A stretch of DNA of 64,000 nt from Orlajensenia leifsoniae. Its GTDB lineage: Bacteria; Actinomycetota; Actinomycetes; Actinomycetales; Microbacteriaceae. Under the pieces are notes generated by a model. It ran no database searches. It was given only the letters and a program-made list of their open reading frames with translations, and was not told where the DNA came from. How positions within the stretch are numbered: position 1 is the stretch's first letter; each line of letters opens with the position of its first letter. Below are positions 19,397-29,221 of the stretch, in pieces. The stretch covers positions 175,948-239,947 of the forward strand of contig NZ_SPQZ01000005.1 of the NCBI RefSeq assembly GCF_004570845.1, given 5' to 3'. The translations under genes and the position numbers were made by a program.

Positions 19397-21088
19397 TCAG
19401 AGGCCCTGCTGCGTCGCGAGCACCTGCACGTCGTCGATTCGGGGTTGCCAGCCGATACCCTGCCGCTGCTCGAGGGTGCCATTGCCGAGCAGCAACCTCA
19501 GGTCGCGCACGGTATTGCCACCGGAGACGTTGACGGCGTCCTCCGTGGCTTCGATCTCCGAACTGGGGCCCCCGATCTGCTGCGTGGTGATCGTGGTGGC
19601 CCCGTCGGCCGACCGGGTGAGGGAGGCGACGGTGAGGTCGTCGACCCAGGAGGCGTCGATGGGCAGGCCCTCGGCCGACGGCAGCGGGATCCACGTGCCG
19701 AGCTTCACCGGCACCGAGGGCAGCCCGCCGTCGCCGCGGATGATCGCTGCGGCGACGAAGCGGCTGCGCCCCTCGCTCTCGAGTTCGGCGATGAGGCGCG
19801 TGCCGTCTCGCGACAGCCTGAGGGCGACGATGCCCGTCGAGTCGGGCCAACTCGTGGCGACCTCGTTCACCGACCCGTCGAGCCCGTAGGCACGGATGGC
19901 CGCAGGATCATCGCGCGGCACACTCCAGACGTAGCCGGCGGGGTCGATGGACGGTGCGATGAGGCCACTGCGCTCGTCGCGTGCCACCGGATCGTCGCCC
20001 TTGCGCACGCTGTACACGACTCCGTCGGCGAGCGCGGCGGCCGCCGTCCGGCCTGCACCCATCGTGACGGCCGACGGCGAGAGCGAGGCGATGGCGTCGG
20101 AGAGGCCGTCGATGGGCACGAGGGTGTCTTCGGAAGCCGGCAGAAACCCGAACACCCCGTCGTGGAGGATCAGCGCGCGCGAGTCGACTCGGGGGATCTC
20201 GTAGGGCGCGAGGTCGCGGATCTCCCGCTCGATCCCGTTGTTCAGGATCGTCACGCTGGAGATGGTCGGAACGCCGGCGAGACTCTCCTTGAGCTGCTGC
20301 TTCATGTGCTGCAGGGTCTCCTGATCGGCTCGCAGGGCATCGCTGTTGAGCGGCACCTGCGCGTCTCGCGCGAGTACGGTGACGGTGTCCGCCGTGAGCG
20401 TCGCACCCTCGGGGAAGGCCGACACCACTGCACCCTGGAGCCACTCGCTCGGGCCCGCGAGCAGCTCCCGCACGATCTGGGTCGGCGTCGAGAGCCGGCG
20501 CGGGAACCAGCGCAGGTCGGGCACCATGTCGGTGTAGGTGGGATCCCAGAAGTACAACGGATAGGAATTGAACACCTGCGGGAAGGTGGCCTTGTCGATC
20601 AGGGTGCCCTGTGGCGCCTTGCTGATGCGCCACTCCCCCCGCACCTGCTTGAACTCGTACGGCAGCGACACCCGCGCGTCGGGCACGTCCTCGGTGTAAT
20701 CACCGTGCTGGCCGACAGCGGCCTCCGGCGTCACGGACAGCGACATCGCGAGGTCGCCTGCCGGGGTGAACTGCCGTTCTCCGCCGGCGTCGATCGTCGT
20801 GCCGGCATCCGGGTCCCAGACGTCGTCGAACGTGCCGGTCAGGTACTGCCGTGCCACCGCGTAGCGATCCTGCGGAGTCGCTGCGGCGTCGATGAAACCG
20901 CGCAGGATCTCCTCCTGCGTCGCGCCCTTCGTCGGACCGCGGGCGATGAGGTCGAGTTCGAGGGCGTTGTCGGTGTCGGAGCCCGTACCCTCCTGCACCG
21001 GGCCGGACGTGGGGATGGTGGCGCAGCCCGTGAGCAACGCGATGCCGATCAGGACGGCGACGGCGGCGAGACGCCTGGAGCTACGCAT
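19397..21088 (-). CDS. lpqB: Lipoprotein LpqB, partner of MtrAB
   Basis: LpqB is a 563-residue extracytoplasmic lipoprotein that modulates the MtrB sensor and links it to cell wall metabolism and division. The signal peptide ends in the lipobox LLTGC (C22). A GerMN-like domain is near residues 190-290, and the C-terminal half is a repeat-rich propeller-like domain. The start overlaps the mtrB stop by 8 nt, so it is translated in the mtrA-mtrB-lpqB operon. Confidence 0.95.
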   Translation of the reverse strand: MRSSRRLAAVAVLIGIALLTGCATIPTSGPVQEGTGSDTDNALELDLIARGPTKGATQEEILRGFIDAAATPQDRYAVARQYLTGTFDDVWDPDAGTTIDAGGERQFTPAGDLAMSLSVTPEAAVGQHGDYTEDVPDARVSLPYEFKQVRGEWRISKAPQGTLIDKATFPQVFNSYPLYFWDPTYTDMVPDLRWFPRRLSTPTQIVRELLAGPSEWLQGAVVSAFPEGATLTADTVTVLARDAQVPLNSDALRADQETLQHMKQQLKESLAGVPTISSVTILNNGIEREIRDLAPYEIPRVDSRALILHDGVFGFLPASEDTLVPIDGLSDAIASLSPSAVTMGAGRTAAAALADGVVYSVRKGDDPVARDERSGLIAPSIDPAGYVWSVPRDDPAAIRAYGLDGSVNEVATSWPDSTGIVALRLSRDGTRLIAELESEGRSRFVAAAIIRGDGGLPSVPVKLGTWIPLPSAEGLPIDASWVDDLTVASLTRSADGATTITTQQIGGPSSEIEATEDAVNVSGGNTVRDLRLLLGNGTLEQRQGIGWQPRIDDVQVLATQQGL

Positions 21089-22766
21089 CGGTGCCTCCGA
21101 TCAGCTGAGGGGACGCTGGCCCGTCGACGGGAGAGACGGGCGGTGCCGGCTCGGTGGCTCCGGCATCCTCCGGCACGAGGGCGAGCGGGCTGTCTCCGCG
21201 GGGTGAATCGGCCGTGCGTGGGAGCACGATCAGGAAGTTGCTGCCGGCGTCGGGCTGGGACCACACCTCGATGGCGCCGCCGTGCACGACTGCGTCCTCC
21301 AGGGCGATGGCGAGCCCGAGGCCCGTGCCGCCGATGGTGCGCTGGCGCGACGGGTCTGCGCGCCAGAACCTGTCGAAGACGTGCTCGGCCGCCTCGGCGG
21401 TCATGCCGACGCCGTAGTCGCGCACGCCGATCGCCACGGCGGTCGCATTGGAATCGACCGACACGACGATGGGGCGATGCTCGCCGTGCTCGATCGCGTT
21501 GCCGAGCAGGTTGCGGAGGATGCGCCTGATGCGCCGGGGGTCGACGAGTACGTCGACGTGGCCGCCCGGGGCCACGAGCTGCAGTTCGCAGCCGTTCCGC
21601 TCCGCCAGGGTGTGCATGCTGGCGACGGCATCCGCCGCGAGGTGGGCGAGGTTGGTCGGCTCCCGCGCGAGATCGACCGATCCGGCGTCGTAGCGACTGA
21701 TCTCGAGCAGGTCGGCCAGCAGCACCTCGAACCTCTCGACCTGGGTGTGCAGCAGTTCGACCGTGCGCTCGGCGACGGGGGTGAAGGAGTCGCGCTGGTC
21801 GTAGAGCACGTCGCCGGCGAGCCTGATCGTGGTCAGGGGCGTGCGCAGCTCGTGCGAGACGTCGGAGACGAAGCGCTGCTGCACCTCGGACAGGTCCGCG
21901 AGCTCCTTGATCTGCAGCTGCAGGCTGTCCGCCATGCCGTTGAAGGACCGCGCCAGCGTGGCGATCACGTCCTCGCCCTTCTCGGGGATGCGCACCTCCA
22001 GGTCACCGGCTGCCAGTTGCTCACTGGTCTCGGCCGCCACCCGGATCGGCGTGACGACGAGGCGCACGACCACCCAGGTGACGGCGGCGATGAGCAGCAG
22101 CAGGGCGAGCGCAGCGACGGCAGCGGTCTGCTGCACTGAGGACAGTGTCTGCTGCACGTCGGCCAGGTTGTAGCCGATGTACACCTCGTACCAGCCGGCC
22201 GACGGCAGAAGCAGCTGCGAGCCGACCACGATGCCCGGCACCGCCTGGCCGTCGACGTCCGTCAGCGTCACGGACTGCCAGAACTGGCCTGCCCGATCCG
22301 ATTGCACCTGACGGCGCAGTTCGGTGGAGATGACGCTGCCGCGCAGTTCGTTGGTGGTGAAGTCGAGCGGCGCGTCGGTGGACGGGGGCTGGCCCGGCGC
22401 CCTCGACATGGCGATGAGCCTGCTCGACGAGGCCGCGCTGATGGAGGCCTGGGCACTGCTGAGGACGGCCTGCACGGCATCGCGTTCCGAGGCGTCCGAG
22501 GCATCGAGGATGCGCTGGGCCGACTCCGTCGCACGGCTGGAGTCGGAGAGCACCAGGTCGAGACGGGACTGGAACAGGTTGTTGCTCACGCTCACCGAGA
22601 GATAGACCCCGGCGAGCAGGATGGCGAGGCCGGAGAGCCCGAGAGTGATGAGAGTGGTGCGGAACTGCAGCGAGCTGCGCCACAGCCGCACGGTGCGCGT
22701 CGGCCACGTGCCCCAGCTCGCCCAGTCGACGCCGAGCAGTCGCGGCTCGGCCGCAGGGGCGGTCAT
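21081..22766 (-). CDS. mtrB: Sensor histidine kinase MtrB
   Basis: MtrB is the 561-residue membrane sensor of the MtrAB system, which controls cell wall hydrolases, osmotic responses and division. Two membrane helices (about 39-62 and 214-236) flank an extracytoplasmic domain. HAMP follows, then the H-box 'SDVSHELRTPL' with H305, and an HATPase domain with 'GTGLGLAIALEDAVVHGG'. It starts 6 bp after mtrA stops and overlaps lpqB by 8 nt, so the three form one operon. Confidence 0.96.
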   Translation of the reverse strand: MTAPAAEPRLLGVDWASWGTWPTRTVRLWRSSLQFRTTLITLGLSGLAILLAGVYLSVSVSNNLFQSRLDLVLSDSSRATESAQRILDASDASERDAVQAVLSSAQASISAASSSRLIAMSRAPGQPPSTDAPLDFTTNELRGSVISTELRRQVQSDRAGQFWQSVTLTDVDGQAVPGIVVGSQLLLPSAGWYEVYIGYNLADVQQTLSSVQQTAAVAALALLLLIAAVTWVVVRLVVTPIRVAAETSEQLAAGDLEVRIPEKGEDVIATLARSFNGMADSLQLQIKELADLSEVQQRFVSDVSHELRTPLTTIRLAGDVLYDQRDSFTPVAERTVELLHTQVERFEVLLADLLEISRYDAGSVDLAREPTNLAHLAADAVASMHTLAERNGCELQLVAPGGHVDVLVDPRRIRRILRNLLGNAIEHGEHRPIVVSVDSNATAVAIGVRDYGVGMTAEAAEHVFDRFWRADPSRQRTIGGTGLGLAIALEDAVVHGGAIEVWSQPDAGSNFLIVLPRTADSPRGDSPLALVPEDAGATEPAPPVSPVDGPASPQLIGGTDA

Positions 22767-22772
22767 GAGGGG

Positions 22773-23453
22773 TCAGGCCACGCTGCCGGCCCGGTACCCC
22801 ACGCCGCGCACGGTCGTGACGATGCGCGGGTTGTCGGGATCGTCCTCGACCTTCGCGCGCAGGCGCTGGACGTGAACGTTGACGAGGCGGGTGTCGGCCT
22901 TGTAGTGGTAGCCCCACACCTGCTCGAGCAGCATCTCGCGCGTGAACACCTGATGCGGCTTCGACGCGAGGGCGAGCAGCAGGTCGAATTCGAGGGGCGT
23001 GAGGTTGATGCGGCGGTCTCCGCGGCGCACCTCGTGGCCGGCGGCATCGACGGTGAGGTCGCCGATCTGCAGGTGAGACGGCTCCGAGGCCTGCGTCGGG
23101 CGCAGACGCGTGCGCACGCGGGCGATGAGCTCCTTCGGGTTGAAGGGCTTGACGATGTAGTCGTCGGCTCCGGCCTCGAGGCCCTTGACGACGTCTGCGG
23201 TGTCCGACTTGGCCGTGAGCATGATCACGGGGGTCCCGGATTCCGCCCTGATGAGGGTGCACACCTCGATGCCGTCCAGCCCCGGAAGCATGAGGTCGAG
23301 GAGGACGAGGTCGGGTTTCGACGCCCGGAAGGCCTCGAGGGCGAGCGCTCCGTCCGCGCAGAAGAAGGGCTCGAAGCCCTCGCCGCGCAGCACGATGCCG
23401 ATCATCTCTGCCAGGGCCGTGTCATCGTCGACGACCAGAATGCGTGCGTTCAT
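22773..23453 (-). CDS. mtrA: Response regulator MtrA
   Basis: MtrA is the OmpR-family regulator paired with MtrB. The 226-residue protein carries the acidic pocket 'VVDDD' (residues 7-11), the phosphoacceptor D53 in 'LLDLMLPGLDG', and a C-terminal winged helix ('NVHVQRLRAKVEDDPDNPRIVTTVRGVGYR' region). The ATG at 23453 gives the normal length; an in-frame start at 23492 would add 13 unconserved residues. It leads the operon with mtrB and lpqB. Confidence 0.97.
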   Translation of the reverse strand: MNARILVVDDDTALAEMIGIVLRGEGFEPFFCADGALALEAFRASKPDLVLLDLMLPGLDGIEVCTLIRAESGTPVIMLTAKSDTADVVKGLEAGADDYIVKPFNPKELIARVRTRLRPTQASEPSHLQIGDLTVDAAGHEVRRGDRRINLTPLEFDLLLALASKPHQVFTREMLLEQVWGYHYKADTRLVNVHVQRLRAKVEDDPDNPRIVTTVRGVGYRAGSVA

Positions 23454-23586
23454 CGTTCCGTTTTCCACTGAGGCCGATCCGATCCTTCTCATCGCCCGAC
23501 CGCGCGATCTTCAGTCACACAGTAGTCGAGAGACATGGGTCGCGGCTGGCAACGGCGCGGCTGCCCTCGTATGCGAGCATGGACGG

Positions 23587-24855
23587 GTGACGGACGGCGC
23601 GGAGAAGCACTCAGGACAGAACCAGGTTCCGGCGACTCCGGATGCCGCCCAGCCCGAGCAACCGGCGGCTCCGGCGCAGCCGCCGTACGGCCAGCCGGGC
23701 TACGGACAACAGCCTCCCCAGCCGCAGTACGGCGAGTACGCGCAGGCCCCGTACGGCCAGCCGGCGTGGGGCCAGCCCGACTGGCAGCAGCCCGGGATGC
23801 AGCAGCCCGTCATGGGCGCCCCCGGCTGGACTCCTCCGCCCAAGCCCGGCATCATCCCGTTGCGACCGCTCAGCTTCGGCACCCTGCTCGGCGCGCCCTT
23901 CCAGATGCTCAAGCGCAACCCCAAGGCCACCTTCGGCAGCGCACTGCTCATCCAGGGCATCGTGGGCGTGGCCACGATCGCCGCCATCGTGCCGTTCACC
24001 CTCTGGATCGTCGGCAGGGTCGACAATGCCTCGGTCGCGGACCAATCAGAGGTGATCGCGGGCTCCGTCGGCCTCGGCATCCTGGTCGGCGTCGTGCTGT
24101 TCGCCGTCTCGCTGCTCGCGTCAGCGCTGCTGCAGGGAGTCATCGTGCTCGAGGCGGCGCGAGCCACCCTCGGCGAGAAGCTCACCCTGGGAGCTCTGTG
24201 GAAGCGCGTGCTGCCCCGCGTGCTCCCCCTCGTCGGCTGGCTCCTGCTGCTGGGCATCGGCTTCACGCTCGCCCTCGCGTTTCTCGTGCTCATCGCGGTG
24301 CTGATCTTCGCCCAGGGTGAGGGATTCCTCGGCCTCGGCATCGCATACTCGGTGCTGGCGGGCATCGGTCTGCTCGTGCTCTCGGTCTGGATCTACACCA
24401 AGACCCTGCTCGTGCCGTGCGCCATCGTGCTCGAGCGACTCGGCATCTTCGCCGCCGTCCGGCGGTCGTGGGTGCTGGTGCGTGGAGCGTTCTGGAAGGT
24501 GTTCGGCGTGAACCTGCTGGTCGCGGTCATCGTCAACACCATCGCGCAGATCGTCACGGCGCCGCTGTCGATCCTGGTCGGCTTCGGCACCACGATCCTC
24601 GACCCGAACGGTTCCGGCGATCAGGTGGCGTTCCTCATCATCACGAACGGGCTGGTGCTCCTCGTCACCATCATCATCGGGGCCGTGGCCTCGGTCGTGC
24701 AGTCGGGAACCATTGCGTTCCTCTACATCGACCGGCGCATCCGCACCGAGGCTCTCGACCTCGATCTGCAGCGCGCGGTCGAGGCGCGCGAGTCCGGCAC
24801 CGAGGCTGCGGACCCGTATCTCCCGGCCGACCGGCTCTCTCCCGCGACAGCATGA
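23587..24855 (+). CDS. Membrane protein with Pro/Gln/Tyr-rich N-terminus (GPDPase_memb-like)
   Basis: This 422-residue protein has a low-complexity N-terminus (about residues 14-80) with repeats such as PYGQPGYGQQPP and PAWGQPDWQQP. A membrane domain with about six helices follows. It resembles the glycerophosphodiester phosphodiesterase membrane-domain family and M. tuberculosis Rv3689. The GTG at 23587 is chosen because the upstream open frame runs back into mtrA on the other strand. Its stop overlaps the next start (ATGA), so it opens the envelope cluster. A catalytic GDPD domain is not present. Confidence 0.75.
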   Translation: MTDGAEKHSGQNQVPATPDAAQPEQPAAPAQPPYGQPGYGQQPPQPQYGEYAQAPYGQPAWGQPDWQQPGMQQPVMGAPGWTPPPKPGIIPLRPLSFGTLLGAPFQMLKRNPKATFGSALLIQGIVGVATIAAIVPFTLWIVGRVDNASVADQSEVIAGSVGLGILVGVVLFAVSLLASALLQGVIVLEAARATLGEKLTLGALWKRVLPRVLPLVGWLLLLGIGFTLALAFLVLIAVLIFAQGEGFLGLGIAYSVLAGIGLLVLSVWIYTKTLLVPCAIVLERLGIFAAVRRSWVLVRGAFWKVFGVNLLVAVIVNTIAQIVTAPLSILVGFGTTILDPNGSGDQVAFLIITNGLVLLVTIIIGAVASVVQSGTIAFLYIDRRIRTEALDLDLQRAVEARESGTEAADPYLPADRLSPATA

Positions 24856-25532
24856 GCGGTGGCCTGCACCAGGCGTTCGAGGTCCCCGTCGACCCGAGCG
24901 CCGATGAGGCCAGGCGACTGCTGCTCGACGAGCTGTCCAAGGCCGAGTACCAGGCCGCGCGTCCGACTTGGTTCGACCAGCTGTCGCAGGCTGTTCGTGA
25001 CTGGTTCGTGAGCCTGTTCTCCGACGGCGGCGACGGTGCCGGCCCCGTGCTTCCGGCCATCCTCCTCGTGCTGGTCGTGGCGGCTCTCGTCAGCGCCCTC
25101 CTCATCTACGGCCTGCCCCGCCTCAACCGCCGTGCGCGACAGGACGTGAGCGCCCTGTTCGGCGACGAGGACTCACGCAGCGCCGACGACATCCGCCGTG
25201 CCTCGGCCGCTGCCGCCGCCGGCTCCGACTTCGCCACGGCCATCGTCGAGCGCTTCAGGGCCATCGCCCGCACGGCATCCGACCGCGCCGCCGTGTCGGT
25301 GCACCCCGGCACGACGGCCGACGACTTCGCCAGGCGCGCCGCCCTCGCCTTCCCCGACGCCCGGACCCGGCTGGATCGCGCGGCCCGCGTCTTCGATGGC
25401 GTGCGCTACCTCGGTGCAGCGGGCACCTCGGAGGACTACGTCCTGCTCGTGGACCTCGACGACGAGGTGCGGGCCGTGCGCCCGGCCACGACATCCGTGC
25501 AGAGTCCCGTCTCGGCGGAGGCTCCGCGATGA
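24852..25532 (+). CDS. DUF4129 membrane protein
   Basis: This is a 226-residue protein with one clear membrane helix at about 60-85 ('LPAILLVLVVAALVSALLIYGL' region) and a C-terminal cytoplasmic domain of the DUF4129 type, including 'HPGTTADDFARRA' and 'VRYLGAAGTSEDY'. DUF4129 is often fused to transglutaminase-like proteins; here it stands alone, as in the mycobacterial Rv3690 position. It overlaps both neighbours by ATGA junctions, so it is translated with the DUF4350 and MoxR genes. Confidence 0.78.
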   Translation: MSGGLHQAFEVPVDPSADEARRLLLDELSKAEYQAARPTWFDQLSQAVRDWFVSLFSDGGDGAGPVLPAILLVLVVAALVSALLIYGLPRLNRRARQDVSALFGDEDSRSADDIRRASAAAAAGSDFATAIVERFRAIARTASDRAAVSVHPGTTADDFARRAALAFPDARTRLDRAARVFDGVRYLGAAGTSEDYVLLVDLDDEVRAVRPATTSVQSPVSAEAPR

Positions 25533-26815
25533 CTCTGACGGACTTCTCGACTTCTTCGACGCAAGCGACTCCCGAGGCCGACCCCGGCACGGCGTCCGTG
25601 ACCCCGACGGTGCGCCAGGCCGCCCGTCGCGGGGTGTTCTGGGTGGTGCTCGGCATCATCGCCGTCGGCTTCGTCATCGTGACGGCTCTGGTGCGCGGCG
25701 ACGGCGGAGCGGCCGGCATCCCGCTCGCGGCAGACAGTCCCGGACTCGCCGGAAGCAAGGCCGTCGTCGAGGTACTGCGCGACTCCGGGGTCGACGTGGT
25801 GCCCGTCGGATCGCTCGAGGCCGCACGCGACATCGCTGGAGACAGCACCAACGTCACCCTGTTCTTCTCGGACCCCGGCGGCTACCTCGAGGCCGACCAG
25901 CTCGACGCGGTCGTCGACCTGGCCGTCGACACCGTCGTCGCCGACCCCGACTTCGCCACCCTGCAGGCCGCTTCGGCCGGCGCTGTCAGCGCCGGGGGAA
26001 AGCCGGACGACGACACCGCGGCGGCCGCATGCAGCGTTCCCGCCGCGGAGCGAGCCGGTACGGCCACCCTCGGCCAGAAGTCCCTCGCCGTCGATGCGGC
26101 GACTGCCGACTGGACGGGCTGCTTCGCGAGCGGCGACGACTCCTGGGCCATGCTGCAGCAGCAGGCGGATGGCTCGACCCTCAGCCTCCTGGCCGACGGC
26201 TCGCAGCTGCGCAACGACACCATCGCGGCCGAGGGCAACGCGGCGCTCGCTCTGTCTCTGCTCGGGCAGCACTCCACCCTGATCTGGTACCAGCCCACCC
26301 TCGCCGACGTCGTGGGCGGCGCGGCTCCCACTCTCGGCGAGCTCTCGCCGGACTGGGTCACGCCCGTCGTCGTGCTGCTCGCGCTGGTCGTGGTGGCCGC
26401 GGCCGTCTGGCAGGGCCGCCGCTTCGGGTCGCTCGTGGTGGAGAACCTGCCGGTGACCGTGCATGCCGGCGAGACCCGCGAGGGCCGCGCCAGGCTCTAC
26501 GCCCGCACCTCCTCCCGGCTTCGGGCGGCGGATGCTCTCCGCATCGGCACGATCGGGCGCCTCGCCGCGCGACTCGGGCTGGCGCGCACGGCGTCGGTCG
26601 ACGAGATCGTGGGGGCGGCGGCATCCGTCACCGGCCTTCGACTCGCAGACGTGCGCGACACTCTCGTCGACGCCCGCCCCGAATCCGACCGGGCCCTCGT
26701 CGATCTCTCCGGCCGGCTCGTCGACCTCGAGCGGGCCGTGACGGCCGCCACCGAGGTCGGCGCCGCAGGCTCTCCGGCGTCCGCTCCACCCTCGACAGAA
26801 AGAATGGGTTCATGA
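25529..26815 (+). CDS. DUF4350-type membrane protein
   Basis: This 428-residue protein has helices near residues 36-55 and 278-296. Between them lies an extracytoplasmic region that begins 'GIPLAADSPGLAGSKAVVEVLRDSG', typical of the DUF4350 fold (a GATase-like, non-catalytic domain). The C-terminal third is cytoplasmic and rich in Arg/Ala. It occupies the Rv3691 position upstream of moxR, and both junctions overlap by 4 nt. A role in envelope assembly with MoxR and DUF58 is inferred from context. Confidence 0.8.
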   Translation: MTLTDFSTSSTQATPEADPGTASVTPTVRQAARRGVFWVVLGIIAVGFVIVTALVRGDGGAAGIPLAADSPGLAGSKAVVEVLRDSGVDVVPVGSLEAARDIAGDSTNVTLFFSDPGGYLEADQLDAVVDLAVDTVVADPDFATLQAASAGAVSAGGKPDDDTAAAACSVPAAERAGTATLGQKSLAVDAATADWTGCFASGDDSWAMLQQQADGSTLSLLADGSQLRNDTIAAEGNAALALSLLGQHSTLIWYQPTLADVVGGAAPTLGELSPDWVTPVVVLLALVVVAAAVWQGRRFGSLVVENLPVTVHAGETREGRARLYARTSSRLRAADALRIGTIGRLAARLGLARTASVDEIVGAAASVTGLRLADVRDTLVDARPESDRALVDLSGRLVDLERAVTAATEVGAAGSPASAPPSTERMGS

Positions 26816-27801
26816 CCGATCCGTCCTCCCCCGTCTCCGACCAGCCCGTGGCGCAGGACCTGCGCCACGCGCTCGCCCGCGTTCGCACCGAGGTGGGCAA
26901 GGCCGTCGTCGGCCAGGACGGTGCCGTCACCGGCATGCTCATCGCCCTGCTCGCCCGGGGACACGTGCTCCTCGAGGGCGTGCCCGGCGTGGCGAAGACC
27001 CTCCTGGTGCGCAGCCTCAGCACGGCGCTCTCGCTCGACACGCGCCGCGTGCAGTTCACGCCGGACCTGATGCCGGGCGACGTGACCGGGTCGATCGTCT
27101 ACGACCAGAAGGCCGGCGACTTCGAGTTCCGGGAGGGCCCGGTGTTCACGAACATCCTGCTCGCCGACGAGATCAACCGCACGCCCCCGAAGACGCAGTC
27201 GGCCCTGCTCGAGGCCATGGAGGAGCGCCAGGTGAGCGCCGACGGCGTCTCGCGGCCCGTGCCGGAGCCCTTCCTGGTCGCGGCGACGCAGAACCCCATC
27301 GAGTACGAGGGCACCTACACGCTGCCCGAGGCGCAGCTCGACCGCTTCCTGCTCAAGCTCGTCCTCGAGGTGCCCGACCGCGACGTCGAGGTCGAGGTGC
27401 TGCGGCGGCACTCCGCCGGGTTCGATCCCCGAGACCTCGCCGCGGCCGGCGTCACGCCGGTGCTCGGGGCGGCCGAACTCGCTGCTGCGCAGCACGCCGT
27501 GGCCTCGGTCGGCGTCAGTGCCGACGTGCTGGCCTACGTCGTCGATCTCGCTCGCGCGACCAGGCGCAGCCCCTCGGTGAAGCTCGGTGTGAGCCCGCGT
27601 GGAACAACCGCGCTGCTCGCGTCGGCCAAGGCGTGGGCCTGGCTCTCGGGCTACGACTCGATCACACCCGACCACGTTCAGGCGATGGTCGTGCCGGTCT
27701 GGCGGCACCGCATCCAGCTGCGACCCGAGGCCGAGCTCGAGGGCGTTGCCGTCGACGCCATCCTGGCCTCGATCGTGCAGCAGGTCCAGGTTCCGATCTG
27801 A
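26812..27801 (+). CDS. MoxR-family AAA+ ATPase
   Basis: This 329-residue AAA+ ATPase has Walker A 'GVPGVAKT' (56-63), Walker B and sensor region 'LLADEINRTPPKTQSALLEAMEE', and the C-terminal lid. MoxR proteins act as chaperones for VWA/DUF58-type partners; the DUF58 gene follows 3 bp after its stop. The ATG overlaps the DUF4350 stop, so the frame upstream of it is not used. Context corresponds to MoxR2 (Rv3692) of M. tuberculosis. Confidence 0.93.
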   Translation: MTDPSSPVSDQPVAQDLRHALARVRTEVGKAVVGQDGAVTGMLIALLARGHVLLEGVPGVAKTLLVRSLSTALSLDTRRVQFTPDLMPGDVTGSIVYDQKAGDFEFREGPVFTNILLADEINRTPPKTQSALLEAMEERQVSADGVSRPVPEPFLVAATQNPIEYEGTYTLPEAQLDRFLLKLVLEVPDRDVEVEVLRRHSAGFDPRDLAAAGVTPVLGAAELAAAQHAVASVGVSADVLAYVVDLARATRRSPSVKLGVSPRGTTALLASAKAWAWLSGYDSITPDHVQAMVVPVWRHRIQLRPEAELEGVAVDAILASIVQQVQVPI

Positions 27802-27804
27802 TCC

Positions 27805-29136
27805 ATGACTCTCTCAGGTCGCTTCGTCGCGCTGCTCGCCCTCGGGGTGCTTCCGATCATCCTGATCGACAGCGTCACCCCGGGCTCCGCCGCGCTCGTC
27901 CTCGCCGGATGGGTGCTGCTGGCCGTCGTGCTCGCCGGCATCGACCTGGCGACGGCAGCATCGCCGCGTTCGGTCACCGTCGCGCGCGATCTGCCGGCCC
28001 GCGTGCGGCTCGGTGAAAGCGTCGCGGCCGAACTGTACCTGACGAACGGCGGCACGCGGCGCCTGCGCGGCGTCGTGCGCGACGCCTGGCAGCCGTCGGC
28101 CGGCGCATCCGTCACCCGCTCCAGAATCGACATCCCCGCCGGGGAGCGTCGGCGGGTCACCGTCGTTCTCACGCCCTTCCGCCGCGGGGAACGCCGAGTG
28201 GAGACCGTGACCGTGCGCAGCTTCGGCTGGCTCGGCCTCGCCGCTCGCCAGGCGAGCCTCGTGGCGCCGGGCCGCATCAGGGCGCTGCCGCCGTTCACGG
28301 CTCGCAAGCACCTGCCGTCCCGTCTCGCCCGCCTGCGCGAGCTCGACGGGCGGACGGCCGTCATGCTGCGCGGCCAGGGCACGGAGTTCGACAGCCTGCG
28401 CGAGTACGTGCGCGGCGACGACGTGCGCTCCATCGACTGGCGCGCCACGGCCCGTCAAGGCGTCTCGGGCGCCGCGCCGCAACGACTCATGGTGCGCACC
28501 TGGCGACCGGAACGCGACCGCCGCGTCGTGGTCGTCGTCGACTCGGCACGAACCGCGGCAGCCCGCATCGAGAACGAGCCTCGCATCGACACGGCGTTCG
28601 AGGCATCACTGCTGCTCGGCGCCCTGGCCTCCCACGCCGGCGACAGGGTCGACTTCGTCGCATGGGACCGGCGGGTGCGCGGCCGCGTGCAGGGGGCGGC
28701 CGGCGCCGAGCTGCTCTCGCGCATGGTCGACTCGATGGCCGTCATCGAACCCGAGCTGATCGAGGCCGACTGGGCCGGCGTGCCCGCGCTCGTGCGCGGG
28801 ATCACCAACCGGCACGCCCTCGTGGTGCTGCTGACCTCGATCGACGCCCCCGGCGCGTCGGGGGCCCTGCTGGCGATGCTGCCGCAGCTCACCCGTCGGC
28901 ACACCGTGCTGGTGGCATCCGTCACCGACCCGGCGACGCTCGCCGCCGTGTCGGACCGCGACGACCTGGAGGCCGTGTACCGGGCCGCTGCTGCCGAGCG
29001 CGCCCTGCTCGACGTCGCCAGGGTCTCGGCCGCCATGCGGCGCCTGGGCGGCGAGGTCGTCACGGGAGCGCCTGCCGACCTGCCCCCGGCGCTGGCCGAT
29101 CGCTACATCGCCCTGAAGGCGGCCGGACGGCTCTAG
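27805..29136 (+). CDS. DUF58-domain protein
   Basis: This is a 443-residue protein with two N-terminal membrane helices (about 7-25 and 28-48) and the DUF58 core 'GTEFDSLREYVRGDDVRSIDW' region at about 192-212. A VWA-like fold follows ('VVVVDSARTAA' near 237-247), partly lacking the classical MIDAS DxSxS. DUF58 proteins are the usual substrates or partners of MoxR. It ends the plus-strand envelope operon. Confidence 0.88.
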   Translation: MTLSGRFVALLALGVLPIILIDSVTPGSAALVLAGWVLLAVVLAGIDLATAASPRSVTVARDLPARVRLGESVAAELYLTNGGTRRLRGVVRDAWQPSAGASVTRSRIDIPAGERRRVTVVLTPFRRGERRVETVTVRSFGWLGLAARQASLVAPGRIRALPPFTARKHLPSRLARLRELDGRTAVMLRGQGTEFDSLREYVRGDDVRSIDWRATARQGVSGAAPQRLMVRTWRPERDRRVVVVVDSARTAAARIENEPRIDTAFEASLLLGALASHAGDRVDFVAWDRRVRGRVQGAAGAELLSRMVDSMAVIEPELIEADWAGVPALVRGITNRHALVVLLTSIDAPGASGALLAMLPQLTRRHTVLVASVTDPATLAAVSDRDDLEAVYRAAAAERALLDVARVSAAMRRLGGEVVTGAPADLPPALADRYIALKAAGRL

Positions 29137-29181
29137 GGGTGCCTGATCCGGCCGTCGGATGCCCGAGTTCCAGCGTTGGCC

Positions 29182-29214
29182 TTATTTTTAGTCGTTCACG
29201 ATAAATGCTAGGGT
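29182..29214 (+). promoter_or_regulatory. AT-rich promoter/operator before the fur-like gene
   Basis: This A/T-rich stretch contains TTTAGTCG...CGATAAA, an imperfect dyad, and a TAGGGT box (29209-29214) 7 nt before the ATG. Mycobacterial FurA binds an AT-rich site at its own promoter, so autoregulation by the fur-like protein is plausible. Confidence 0.45.
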
Positions 29215-29221
29215 CGATGGA